A stretch of 64,000 nt of DNA. Origin: Fallopia convolvulus. Its lineage: Eukaryota; Streptophyta; Magnoliopsida; Caryophyllales; Polygonaceae. The stretch is taken from the NCBI GenBank assembly GCA_964016875.1, contig OZ024735.1:14933434-14997433 (forward strand). The letters run 5' to 3'. Made by a program: the position numbers and the translations under genes. The notes beneath the pieces are model-generated. The model was given only the letters and a program-made list of their open reading frames with translations, ran no database searches and was not told the origin of the DNA. Below, in pieces: positions 48,467 to 61,104 of the stretch; the first letter of the stretch is position 1; each line of letters opens with the position of its first letter.

Positions 48467-51120
48467 CGAAAATGCCCTAAACGGTTGTACGGTGGAATGT
48501 GTCCATACAAAATGTTTTTTTTAGGCCCCAACTAGCACATCCAAGCCAAAAAAAGGAAAAAAAACTCGCCAAAGTTATGGTACGAAAATCTTTGTACCAT
48601 TCAGCCTCAAACAAAGACCCTTCCCGAAAATGCCTTAAATGGTTGTAAGTCGAATTTGTCTTTATAAAAGGTTTTTCTTAGGCCCATGCTAGTCCATCCA
48701 AGCCAAAAAACGGAAAAAACTCGCAAAATTTCTGGTACGAAAATCTTCGTACCATTCAACCTCAAACCAAGACCCTTCCCGAAAATGCCCTAAACGGTTG
48801 TACGGTCAAATATAGCTTTACAAAAGGTTTTTCTTAAGCCCATTCTTGTCCATCCAAGCAAAAAAACGGAAAAAACTCGCAAAAGTTCTGGTATGAAAAT
48901 CTTCGTACCATTCAGCCTCAAACCAAGACCCTTCCCGAAAATGCCCTAAACAGTTGTAAGGTCGAATGTGTTTTTACAAAATGTTTTTCTTAGGCCCCAA
49001 CTAGCACATCCAAGCCCCAAAAGGGAAAAAACTCGCAAAAGTTCTAGTACGAAAATATTCGTACAATTCAGCCTCAAACAAAGACCCTTCCCGAAAATGC
49101 CCTAAACGGTTGAACGGTCCAATGTTTCTTTACAAAATGTTTTTCTTAGGCCCCAACTAGCACATCCAAGCAAAAAAACTGAAAAAACTCGCAAAAGTTT
49201 TGGTACGAAACTCTTCGTACCATTCACCCTCAAACCAAGACCCTTCCCGAAAATGCCCTAAACGGTTGAACGGTCGAATGTGTCTTAACAAAATGTTTTT
49301 CTTGGACCCCAAGTAGCACATCCAAACCCAAAAACGGAAAAAACTCGCAAAAGTTCTGGTACAAAAATCATTGAACCATCCAGCCTCAAACCAAGACACT
49401 TCTCGAAAATGCCCTAAACGGTTGTACGGTCGAATGTGTCCTTACAAAATGTTTTTCTTAGGCCCCAACTAGCACATCCAAGCCAAAAACAGGAAAAAAA
49501 CTCGCAAAAGTTATGGTACGAAAATCATTGTACCATTCAGCCTCAAACAAAGACCCTTCCCAAAAATGCCCTAAATGGTTGTAAGTCGAATTTGTCTTTA
49601 CAAAAGGTTTTTCTTAGGCCCATGCTAGTCCATCAAAGCCAAAAAACGGAAAAAACTCGCAAAATTTCTGGTACGAAAATCTTCGTACCATTCAACCTCA
49701 AACCAAGACCCTTCCCGAAAATGCCCTAAACGGTTGTACGGTCAAATATGTCTTTACAAAAGGTTTTTCTTAATCCCATGCTTGTCCAACCAAGCAAAAA
49801 AACGGAAAAAACTCGCAAAAGTTCTGGTATGAAAATCTTCGTACCATTCAGCCTCAAACCAAGACCCTTCCCGAAAATGCCCTAAACAGTTGTAAGGTCG
49901 AATGTGTTTTTACAAAATGTTTTTATTAGGCCCCAACTAGCACATCCAAGCCCAAAAACGGAAAAAACTCGCAAAAGTTCTAGTACGAAAATATTCGTAC
50001 AATTCAGCCTCAAATAAAGACCCTTCCCGAAAATGCCCTAAACGGTTGAACGGTCGAATGTGTCTTTACAAAATGTTTTTCTTAGGCCCCAACTAGCACA
50101 TCCAAGCAAAAAAACTGAAAAAACTCGCAAAAGTTTTGGTACGAAACTCTTCGTACCATTCACCCTCAAACCAAGACCCTTCCCGAAAATGCCCTAAACG
50201 GTTGAACGGTCGAATGTGTCTTAACAAAATGTTTTTCTTGGACCCCAAGTAGCACATCCAAACCCAAAAACGGAAAAAACTCGCAAAAGTTCTGGTACAA
50301 AAATCATTGAACCATCCAGCCTCAAACCAAGACACTTCTCGAAAATGCCCTAAACGGTTGTACGGTCGAATGTGTCCTTACAAAATGTTTTTCTTAGGCC
50401 CCAACTAGCACATCCAAGCCAAAAACAGGAAAAAAAACTTGCAAAAGTTATGGTACGAAAATCATTGTACCATTCAGCCTCAAACAAAGACCCTTCCCAA
50501 AAATGCCCTAAATGATTGTAAGTCGAATTTGTCTTTACAAAAGGTTTTTCTTAGGCCCATGCTAGTCCATCAAAGCCAAAAAACGGAAAAAACTCGCAAA
50601 ATTTCTGGTACGAAAATCTTCGTACCATTCAACCTCAAACCAAGACCCTTCCCGAAAATGCCCTAAACGGTTGTACGGTCAAATATGTCTTTACAAAAGG
50701 TTTTTCTTAATCCCATGCTTGTCCAACCAAGCAAAAAAACGGAAAAAACTCGCAAAAGTTCTGGTATGAAAATCTTCGTACCATTCAGCCTCAAACCAAG
50801 ACCCTTCCCGAAAATGCCCTAAACAGTTGTAAGGTCGAATGTGTTTTTACAAAATGTTTTTCTTAGGCCCCAACTAGCACATCCAAGCCCAAAAACGGAA
50901 AAAACTCGCAAAAGTTCTAGTACGAAAATATTCGTACAATTCAGCCTCAAACAAAGACCCTTCCCGAAAATGCCCTAAACGGTTGAACGGTCGAATGTGT
51001 CTTTACAAAATGTTTTTCTTAGGCCCCAACTAGCACATCCAAGCAAAAAAACTGAAAAAACTCGCAAAAGTTTTGGTACGAAACTCTTCGTACCATTCAC
51101 CCTCAAACCAGGACCCTTCC
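48467..51120 (+). repeat. Hexamer run (937, 936 and 781 bp)
   Basis: Units are 48467-49403 (A B C D E F), 49404-50339 (A B C2 D E F) and 50340-51120 (A B C2 D E, then the diverged block). The F monomers of the first two units share TTCTTGGACCCC and GGTACAAAAATC. The A of the later two units has CCAAAAACAGG and ATCATTGTACC. Confidence 0.83.
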
Positions 51121-52521
51121 CGAAAATGCCCTAAACGGTTGAACGGTCGAATGTGTCTTAACAAAATGTTTTTCTTAAACCCCAACTAGCACATTCAAGC
51201 CAAAAAATGGAAAAAACTCGCAAAAGTTATGGTACGATAAACTTCGTACCATTCAGCCTCAAACAAAGACCTTTCCCGAAAATGCCCTAAATGGCCGTAA
51301 GGTCGAATTTATCTTTACAAAAGGTTTTTCTTAGGCCCAAACTAGTCCATCCAAGCCAAAAAACGGAAAAAACTCGCAAAAGTTCTTGTATGAATATCTC
51401 CGTACCATTCAGCCTCAAACCAAGACCCTTCCCGAAAATGCCCTAAACGGTTGTACGGTCGAATGTGTCTTCACAAAATGTTTTTGTTAGGCCCCAACTA
51501 GCACATCCAAGCCGAAAAAGAAAAAACTCGCAAAAGTTCTGGTACGAAAATCTTTGTACCATTCAGCCTCAAACCAAAACCCTTCCCGAAAAAACCCTAA
51601 ACGGTTGTACGTTTGAATGTGTCTGTACAAAATGTTTTTGTTAGGTCCCAACTAGCGCATCCAAGCCGAAAAAGGAAAAAACTCGCAAAAGTTCTGGTAC
51701 GAAAATCTTCGTACCATTCAACCTCAAACCAAGACCCTTCCCGAAAATGCCCTAAACGGTTATACGGTCAAATATGTCTTTACAAAAGGTTTTTCTTAGG
51801 CCCATGCATGTCCATCCAAGCAAAAAAACGGAAAAAATTCGCAAAAGTTCTGGTATGAAAATCTTTGTACCATTCAGCCTCAAACCAAGACCCTTCCCGA
51901 AAATGCCCTAAACAGTTGTAAGGTCGAATGTGTTTTTACAAAATGTTGTTCTTAGGCCCTAACTAGCACTTCCCAGCCCAAAAACGGAAAAAACTCGTAA
52001 AAGTTCTAGTACGAAAATATTCGTACAATTCAGCCTCAAACAAAGACCCTTCCCGAAAATGCCCTAAACGGTTGAATGGTCGAATGTGTCTTTACAAAAT
52101 GTTTTTCTTAGGCCCCAACTAGCACATCCAAGCAAAAAAACTGAAAAAACTCGCAAAAGTTTTGGTACGAAACTCTTCGTACCATTCACCCTCAAACCAA
52201 GACCCTTCCCGAAAATGCCCTAAACGGTTGTACGGTCAAATATGTCTTTACAAAAGGTTTTTCTTAATCCCATGCTTGTCAATCCAAGCAAAAAAACGGA
52301 AAAAACTCGCAAAAGTTCTGGTATGAAAATCATCGTACCATTCAGCCTCAAACCAAGACCCTTCCCGAAAATGCCCTAAACAGTAGTAAGGTCGAATGTG
52401 TTTTTACAAAATGTTTTTCTTAGGCCCCAACTAGCACATCCAAGCCCAAAAACGGAAAAAACTCGCAAAAGTTCTTGTACGAAAATATTCGTACAATTCA
52501 GCCTCAAACAAAGACCCTTCC
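51121..52521 (+). repeat. Diverged 9-mer, copy 1 (1401 bp)
   Basis: The monomer starts are 51121, 51277, 51433, 51587, 51742, 51898, 52054, 52210 and 52366. Several monomers do not fit A to F: the second has ATGGCCGTAAGG with a G-like back. The third and fourth have GTTTTTGTTAGG and CCAAGCCGAAAAAG and are only 154 and 155 bp. The sixth mixes D with the X-type CTAACTAGCACTTCCC. Confidence 0.85.
51433..51741 (+). repeat. Pair of short divergent monomers (154 and 155 bp)
   Basis: Both have GTTTTTGTTAGG, CCGAAAAAG in place of the CCCAAAAACGG block, and fewer A residues. The second opens CGAAAAAACCCTAAACGG and contains ACGTTTGAATGTGTCTGTAC. They repeat at 52834 and 54235. They may be remnants of an older subtype. 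Confidence 0.78.
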
Positions 52522-53922
52522 CGAAAATGCCCTAAACAGTTGTACGGTCGAATGTGTCCTTACAAAATGTTTTTCTTAAACCCCAACTAGCACATTCAAG
52601 CCAAAAAATGGAAAAAACTCGCAAAAGTTATGGTACGATAATCTTCGTACCATTCAGCCTCAAACAAAGACCTTTCCCGAAAATGCCCTAAATGGCCGTA
52701 AGGTCGAATTTATCTTTACAAAAGGTTTTTCTTAGGCCCAAACTAGTCCATCCAAGCCAAAAAACGGAAAAAACTCGCAAAAGTTCTTGTATGAATATCT
52801 CCGTACCATTCAGCCTCAAACCAAGACCCTTCCCGAAAATGCCCTAAACGGTTGTACGGTCGAATGTGTCTTCACAAAATGTTTTTGTTAGGCCCCAACT
52901 AGCACATCCAAGCCGAAAAAGAAAAAATTCGCAAAAGTTCTGGTACGAAAATCTTTGTACCATTCAGCCTCAAACCAAAACCCTTCCCAAAAAAACCCTA
53001 AACGGTTGTACGTTTGAATGTGTCTGTACAAAATGTTTTTGTTAGGTCCCAACTAGCGCATCCAAGCCGAAAAAGGAAAAAACTCGCAAAAGTTCTGGTA
53101 CGAAAATCTTCGTACCATTCAACCTCAAACCAAGACCCTTCCCGAAAATGCCCTAAACGGTTATACGGTCAAATATGTCTTTACAAAAGGTTTTTCTTAG
53201 GCCCATGCATGTCCATCCAAGCAAAAAAACGGAAAAAATTCGCAAAAGTTCTGGTATGAAAATCTTTGTACCATTCAGCCTCAAACCAAGACCCTTCCCG
53301 AAAATGCCCTAAACAGTTGTAAGGTCGAATGTGTTTTTACAAAATGTTGTTCTTAGGCCCTAACTAGCACTTCCCAGCCCAAAAACGGAAAAAACTCGTA
53401 AAAGTTCTAGTACGAAAATATTCGTACAATTCAGCCTCAAACAAAGACCCTTCCCGAAAATGCCCTAAACGGTTGAATGGTCGAATGTGTCTTTACAAAA
53501 TGTTTTTCTTAGGCCCCAACTAGCACATCCAAGCAAAAAAACTGAAAAAACTCGCAAAAGTTTTGGTACGAAACTCTTCGTACCATTCACCCTCAAACCA
53601 AGACCCTTCCCGAAAATGCCCTAAACGGTTGTACGGTCAAATATGTCTTTACAAAAGGTTTTTCTTAATCCCATGCTTGTCAATCCAAGCAAAAAAACGG
53701 AAAAAACTCGCAAAAGTTCTGGTATGAAAATCATCGTACCATTCAGCCTCAAACCAAGACCCTTCCCGAAAATGCCCTAAACAGTAGTAAGGTCGAATGT
53801 GTTTTTACAAAATGTTTTTCTTAGGCCCCAACTAGCACATCCAAGCCCAAAAACGGAAAAAACTCGCAAAAGTTCTTGTACGAAAATATTCGTACAATTC
53901 AGCCTCAAACAAAGACCCTTCC
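52522..53922 (+). repeat. Diverged 9-mer, copy 2 (1401 bp)
   Basis: It is a near-exact repeat of copy 1. The first monomer has an A-like front (ACAGTTGTACGG, GTGTCCTTAC) where copy 1 has F, so the exchange point is within that monomer. Small differences include CTTCCCAAAAAAACCC near 52987. Confidence 0.85.
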
Positions 53923-55011
53923 CGAAAATGCCCTAAACAGTTGTACGGTCGAATGTGTCCTTACAAAATGTTTTTCTTAAACCCCAACTAGCACATTCAA
54001 GCCAAAAAATGGAAAAAACTCGCAAAAGTTATGGTACGATAATCTTCGTACCATTCAGCCTCAAACAAAGACCTTTCCCGAAAATGCCCTAAATGGCCGT
54101 AAGGTCGAATTTATCTTTACAAAAGGTTTTTCTTAGGCCCAAACTAGTCCATCCAAGCCAAAAAACGGAAAAAACTCGCAAAAGTTCTTGTATGAATATC
54201 TCCGTACCATTCAGCCTCAAACCAAGACCCTTCCCGAAAATGCCCTAAACGGTTGTACGGTCGAATGTGTCTTCACAAAATGTTTTTGTTAGGCCCCAAC
54301 TAGCACATCCAAGCCGAAAAAGAAAAAACTCGCAAAAGTTCTGGTACGAAAATCTTTGTACCATTCAGCCTCAAACCAAAACCCTTCCCGAAAAAACCCT
54401 AAACGGTTGTACGTTTGAATGTGTCTGTACAAAATGTTTTTGTTAGGTCCCAACTAGCGCATCCAAGCCGAAAAAGGAAAAAACTCGCAAAAGTTCTGGT
54501 ACGAAAATCTTCGTACCATTCAACCTCAAACCAAGACCCTTCCCGAAAATGCCCTAAACGGTTATACGGTCAAATATGTCTTTACAAAAGGTTTTTCTTA
54601 GGCCCATGCATGTCCATCCAAGCAAAAAAACGGAAAAAATTCGCAAAAGTTCTGGTATGAAAATCTTTGTACCATTCAGCCTCAAACCAAGACTCTTCCC
54701 GAAAATGCCCTAAACAGTTGTAAGGTCGAATGTGTTTTTACAAAATGTTGTTCTTAGGCCCTAACTAGCACTTCCCAGCCCAAAAACGGAAAAAACTCGT
54801 AAAAGTTCTAGTACGAAAATATTCGTACAATTCAGCCTCAAACAAAGACCCTTCCCGAAAATGCCCTAAACGGTTGAATGGTCGAATGTGTCTTTACAAA
54901 ATGTTTTTCTTAGGCCCCAACTAGCACATCCAAGCAAAAAAACTGAAAAAACTCGCAAAAGTTTTGGTACGAAACTCTTCGTACCATTCACCCTCAAACC
55001 AAGACCCTTCC
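53923..55011 (+). repeat. Diverged 9-mer, copy 3 (seven monomers)
   Basis: It matches copy 2 at a 1401-bp offset until the E monomer ends at 55011. It then joins an F monomer (GGTTGAACGGTCCAATG) instead of C2. The private change GACTCTTCCC is near 54693. Confidence 0.84.
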
Positions 55012-57978
55012 CGAAAATGCCCTAAACGGTTGAACGGTCCAATGTGTCTTAACAAAATGTTTTTCTTAGACCCCAACTAGCACATCCAAACCAGAAAACG
55101 GAAAAAACTCGCAAAAGTTCTGGTACGAAAATCATTGAACCATTCAGCCTCAAACCAAGACACTTCTCGAAAATGCCCTAAACGGTTGTGCGGTCGAATG
55201 TGTCCTTACAAAATGTTTTTCTTAGGCCCCAACTAGCACATCCAAGCCAAAAAAAGGAAAAAAACTCGCAAAAGTTATGGTACGAAAATCTTTGTACCAT
55301 TCCGCCTCAAACAAAGACCCTTCCCGAAAATGCCCTAAATGGTTGTAAGGTCGAATTTGTCTTTACAAAAGATTTTTCTTAGGCCCATGCTAGTCCATCC
55401 AAGCCAAAAAACGGAAAAAATCGCAAAATTTCTGGTACGAAAATCTTCGTACCATTCAACCTCGAACCAAGACCCTTCCCGAAAATGCCCTAAACGGTTG
55501 TACGGTCAAATATAGCTTTACAAAAGGTTTTTCTTAATCCCATGCTTGTCCATCCAAGCAAAAAAACGGAAAAAACTCGCAAAAGTTCTGGTATGAAAAT
55601 CTTCGTACCATTCAGCCTCAAACCAAGACCCTTCCCGAAAATGCCCTAAACAGTTGTAAGGTCGAATGTGTTTTTACAAAATGTTTTTCTTAGGCCCCAA
55701 CTAGCACATCCAAGCCCAAAAAGGGAAAAAACTCGCAAAAGTTCTAGTACGAAAATATTCGTACAATTCAGCCTCAAACAAAGACCCTTCCCGAAAATGC
55801 CCTAAACGGTTGAACGGTCGAATGTTTCTTTACAAAATGTTTTTCATAGGCCCCAACTAGCACATCCAAGCAAAAAAACTGAAAAAACTCGCAAAAGTTT
55901 TGGTACGAAACTCTTCGTACCATTAACCCTCAAACCAAGACCCTTCCCGAAAATGCCCTAAACGGTTGAACGGTCGAATGTGTCTTAACAAAATGTTTTT
56001 TTTAGACCCCAAGTAGCACATCCAAACCCAAAAACGGAAAAAACTCGCAAAAGTTCTGGTACGAAAATCATTGAACCATCCAGCCTCAAACCAAGACACT
56101 TCTCGAAAATGCCCTAAACGGTTGTACGGTCGAATGTGTCCTTACAAAATTTTTTTCATAGGCCCCAACTAGCACATCCAAGCCAAAAAAAGGAAAAAAA
56201 ACTCGGAAAAGTTATGGTACGAAAATCTTTGTACCATTCAGCCTCAAACAAAGACCCTTCCCGAAAATTCCCTAAATGGTTGTAAGGTCGAATTTGTCTT
56301 TACAAAAGGTTTTTCTTAGGCCCATGCTAGTCCATCCAAGCCAAAAAACGGAAAAAACTCGCAAAATTTCTGGTATGAAAATCTTCGTACCATTCAACCT
56401 CAAACCAAGACCCTTCCCGAAAATGCCCTAAACGGTTGTACGGTCAAATATAGCTTTACAAAAGGTTTTTCTTAAGCCCATGCTTGTCCATCCAAGCAAA
56501 AAAACGGAAAAAACTCGCAAAAGTTCTGGTATGAAAATCTTCGTACCATTCAGCCTCAAACCATGACCCTTCCCGAAAATGCCCTAAACAGTTGTAAGGT
56601 CGAATGTGTTTTTACAAAATGTTTTTCTTAGGCCCCAACTAGCACATCCAAGCCCAAAAACGGAAAAAACTCGCAAAAGTTCTAGTACGAAAATATTCGT
56701 ACAATTCAGCCTCAAACAAAGACCCTTCCCGAAAATGCCCTAAACGGTTGAACGGTCGAATGTGTCTTTACAAAATGTTTTTCTTAGTCCCCAACTAGCA
56801 CATCCAAGCAAAAAAACTGAAAAAACTCGCAAAAGTTTTGGTACGAAACTCTTCGTACCATTCACCCTCAAACCAAGACCCTTCCCGAAAATGCTCTAAA
56901 CGGTTGAATGGTCGAATGTGTCTTAACAAAATGTTTTTCTTAGACCCCAAGTAGCACATCCAAACCCAAAAACGGAAAAAACTCGCAAAAGTTCTGGTAC
57001 GAAAATCATTGAACCATCCAGCCTCAAACCAAGACACTTCTCGAAAATGCCCTAAACGGTTGTACGGTCGAATGTATCCTTACAAAATGTTTTTCTTAGG
57101 CCCCAACTAGCACATCCAAGCCAAAAAAAGGAAAAAAAACTCGCAAAAGTTATGGTACGAAAATCTTTGTACCATTCAGCCTCAAACAAAGACCCTTCCC
57201 GAAAATGCCCTAAATGGTTGTAAGGTCGAATTTGTCTTTACAAAAGGTTTTTCTTAGGCCCATGCTAGTCCATCCAAGCCAAAAAACGGAAAAAACTCGC
57301 AAAATTTCTGGTACGAAAATCTTCGTACCATTCTACCTCAAACCAAGACCCTTCCCGAAAATGCCGTAAACGGTTGTACGGTCAAATATGTCTTTACAAA
57401 AGGTTTTTCTTAATCCCATGCTTGTCCATCACTCAAAAAAACGGAAAAAACTCGCAAAAGTTCTGGTATGAAAATCTTCGTACCATTCAGCCTCAAACCA
57501 AGACCCTTCCCGAAAATGCCCTAAACAGTTGTAAGGTCGAATGTGTTCTTACAAAATGTTTTTCTTAGGCCCCAACTAGCACATCCAAGCCCAAAAAGGG
57601 AAAAAACTCGCAAAAGTTCTAGTACGAAAATATTCGTACAATTCAGCCTCAAACAAAGACCCTTCCCGAAAATGCCCTAAACGGTTCAACGGTCGAATTT
57701 TTGTTTACAAAATGTTTTTCATAGGCCCCAACTAGCACATCCAAGCAAAAAAACTGAAAAAACTCGCAAAAGTTTTGGTACGAAACTCTTCGTACCATTA
57801 ACCCTCAAACCAAGACCCTTCCCGAAAATGCCCTAAACGGTTGAACGGTCGAATGTGTCTTAACAAAATGTTTTTCTTAGACCCCAAGTAGCACATCCAA
57901 ACCCAAAAACGGAAAAAACTCGCAAAAGTTCTGGTACGAAAATCATTGAACCATCCAGCCTCAAACCAAGACACTTCT
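55012..57978 (+). repeat. One F monomer plus three hexamers
   Basis: F occupies 55012-55167. Hexamers are 55168-56103, 56104-57041 and 57042-57978, the last with C2 in place of C. Private changes include TTTTTCATAGG in the E monomers and CATTAACCCTC, both of which spread into the next block. Confidence 0.83.
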
Positions 57979-59384
57979 CGAAAATGCCCTAAACGGTTGT
58001 ACGGTCGAATGTGTCCTTACAAAATGTTTTTCTTAGGCCCCAACTAGCACATCCAAGCCAAAAAAAGGAAAAAAAACTCGCAAAAGTTATGGTACGAAAA
58101 TCTTTGTACCATTCAGCCTCAAACAAAGACCCTTCCCGAAAATGCCCTAAATGGTTGTAAGGTCGAATTTATCTTTACAAAAGGTTTTTCTTAGGCCCAT
58201 GCTAGTCCATCCAAGCCAAAAAACGGAAAAAACTGGCAAAATTTCTGTTACGAAAATCTTCGTACCATTCAACCTCAAACCAAGACCCTTCCCGAAAATG
58301 CCCTAAACGGTTGTACGGTCAAATATAGCTTTACAAAAGGTTTTTCTTAAGCCCATGCTTGTCCATCCAAGCAAAAAAACGGAAAAAACTCGCAAAAGTT
58401 TTGGTATGAAAATCTTCGTACCATTCAGCCTCAAACCATGACCCTTCCCAAAAATGCCCTAAACAGTTGTAAGGTCGAATGTGTTTTTACAAAATGTTTT
58501 TCTTAGGCCCCAACTAGCACATCCAAGCCCAAAAACGGAAAAAACTGGCAAAATTTATGGTACGAAAATCTTTGTACCATTCAGCCTCAAACAAAGACCC
58601 TTCCCGAAAATGCCCTAAATGGTTGTAAGGTCGAATTTGTCTTTACAAAAGGTTTTTCTTAGGCCCATGCTAGTCCATCCAAGCCAAAAAACGGAAAAAA
58701 CTCGCAAAATTTCTGGTACGAAAATCTTCGTACCATTCAACCTCAAACCAAGACCCTTCCCGAAAATGCCCTAAACGGTTGTACGGTCAAATATGTCTTT
58801 ACAAAAGGTTTTTCTTAATCCCATGCTTGTCCATCCAAGTAAAAAAACGGAAAAAACTCGCAAAAGTTCTGGTATGAAAATCTTCGTACCATTTAGCCTC
58901 AAACCAAGACCCTTCCCGAAAATGCCCTAAACAGTTGTAAGGTCGAATGTGTTGTTACAAAATGTTTTTCTTAGGCCCCAACTAGCACATCCAAGCCCAA
59001 AAAGGGAAAAAACTCGCAAAAGTTCTAGTACGAAAATATTCGTACAATTCAGCCTCAAACAAAGACCCTTCCCGAAAATGCCCTAAACGGTTGAACGGTC
59101 GAATTTTTGTTTACAAAATGTTTTTCATAGGCCCCAACTAGCACATCCAAGCAAAAAAACTGAAAAAACTCGCAAAAGTTTTGGTACGAAACTCTTCGTA
59201 CCATTAACCCTCAAACCAAGACCCTTCCCGAAAATGCCCTAAACGGTTGAACGGTCGAATGTGTCTTAACAAAATGTTTTTCTTAGACCCCAAGTAGCAC
59301 ATCCAAACCCAAAAACGGAAAAAACTCGCAAAAGTTCTGGTACGAAAATCATTGAACCATCCAGCCTCAAACCAAGACACTTCT
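57979..59384 (+). repeat. Right-hand 9-mer (1406 bp)
   Basis: The order is A B C D/A B C2 D E F. The C-to-G change AAACTGGCAAAATT is present in both the first B and the D/A monomer. The B dyad is damaged (CTGTTACGAA). Confidence 0.84.
58449..58604 (+). repeat. Chimeric monomer D/A
   Basis: The D front (CCCAAAAATGCCC, ACAGTTGTAAGG) joins an A back (TTTATGGTACG, CTTTGTACC) through an ACTGGC-marked A-rich block. It recurs in each of the following units; two copies carry TACTTTTCAGCC near 59982 and 61702. Confidence 0.78.
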
Positions 59385-61104
59385 CGAAAATGCCCTAAAC
59401 GGTTGTACGGTCGAATGTGTCCTTACAAAATGTTTTTCTTAGGCCTCAACTAGCACATCCAAGCCAAAAAAAGGAAAAAAAACTCGCAAAAGTTATGGTA
59501 CGAAAATCTTTGTACCATTCAGCCTCAAACAAAGACCCTTCCCGAAAATGCCCTAAATGGTTGTAAGGTCGAATTTGTCTTTACAAAAGGTTTTTCTTAG
59601 GCCCATGCTAGTCCATCCAAGCCAAAAAACGGAAAAAACTGGCAAAATTTCTGTTACGAAAATCTTCGTACCATTCAACCTCAAACCAAGACCCTTCCCG
59701 AAAATGCCCTAAACGGTTGTACGGTCAAATATAGCTTTACAAAAGGTTTTTCTTAAGCCCATGCTTGTCCATCCAAGCAAAAAAACGGAAAAAACTCGCA
59801 AAAGTTCTGGTATGAAAATCTTCGTACCATTCAGCCTCAAACCATGACCCTTCCCAAAAATGCCCTAAACAGTTGTAAGGTCGAATGTGTTTTTACAAAA
59901 TGTTTTTCTTAGGCCCCAACTAGCACATCCAAGCCCAAAAACGGAAAAAACTGGCAAAATTTATGGTACGAAAATCTTTGTACTTTTCAGCCTCAAACAA
60001 AGACCCTTCCCGAAAATGCCCTAAATGGTTGTAAGGTCGAATTTGTCTTTACAAAAGGTTTTTCTTAGGCCCATGCTAGTCCATCCAAGCCAAAAAACGG
60101 AAAAAACTCGCAAAATTTCTGGTACGAAAATCTTCGTACCATTCAACCTCAAACCAAGACACTTCTCGAAAATGCCCTAAACGGTTGTACGGTCGAATGT
60201 ATCCTTACAAAATGTTTTTCTTAGGCCCCAACTAGCACATCCAAGCCAAAAAAAGGAAAAAAAACTCGCAAAAGTTATGGTACGAAAATCTTTGTACCAT
60301 TCAGCCTCAAACAAAGACCCTTCCCGAAAATGCCCTAAATGGTTGTAAGGTCGAATTTGTCTTTACAAAAGGTTTTTCTTAGGCCCATGCTAGTCCATCC
60401 AAGCCAAAAAACGGAAAAAACTCGCAAAATTTCTGGTACGAAAATCTTCGTACAATTCAACCTCAAACCAAGACCCTTCCCGAAAATGCCCTAAACGGTT
60501 GTACGGTCAAATATGTCTTTACAAAAGGTTTTTCTTAATCCCATGCTTGTCCATCCAAGCAAAAAAACGGAAAAAACTCGCAAAAGTTCTGGTATGAAAA
60601 TCTTCGTACCATTCAGCCTCAAACCAAGACCCTTCCCGAAAATGCCCTAAACAGTTGTAAGGTCGAATGTGTTTTTACAAAATGTTTTTCTTAGGCCCCA
60701 ACTAGCACATCCAAGCCCAAAAAGGGAAAAAACTCGCAAAAGTTCTAGTACGAAAATATTCGTACAATTCAGCCTCAAACAAAGACCCTTCCCGAAAATG
60801 CCCTAAACGGTTGAACGGTCGAATTTTTGTTTACAAAATGTTTTTCATAGGCCCCAACTAGCACATCCAAGCAAAAAAACTGAAAAAACTCGCAAAAGTT
60901 TTGGTACGAAACTCTTCGTACCATTAACCCTCAAACCAAGACCCTTCCCGAAAATGCCCTAAACGGTTGAACGGTCGAATGTGTCTTAACAAAATGTTTT
61001 TCTTAGACCCCAAGTAGCACATCCAAACCCAAAAACGGAAAAAACTCGCAAAAGTTCTGGTACGAAAATCATTGAACCATCCAGCCTCAAACCAAGACAC
61101 TTCT
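59385..61104 (+). repeat. 11-mer unit, copy 1 (1720 bp)
   Basis: The order is A B C D/A B/F A B C2 D E F. It equals the 9-mer with two extra monomers. The extra step is marked by a B monomer ending with the F-type ACACTTCTCG near 60170 followed by an A. Confidence 0.85.
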
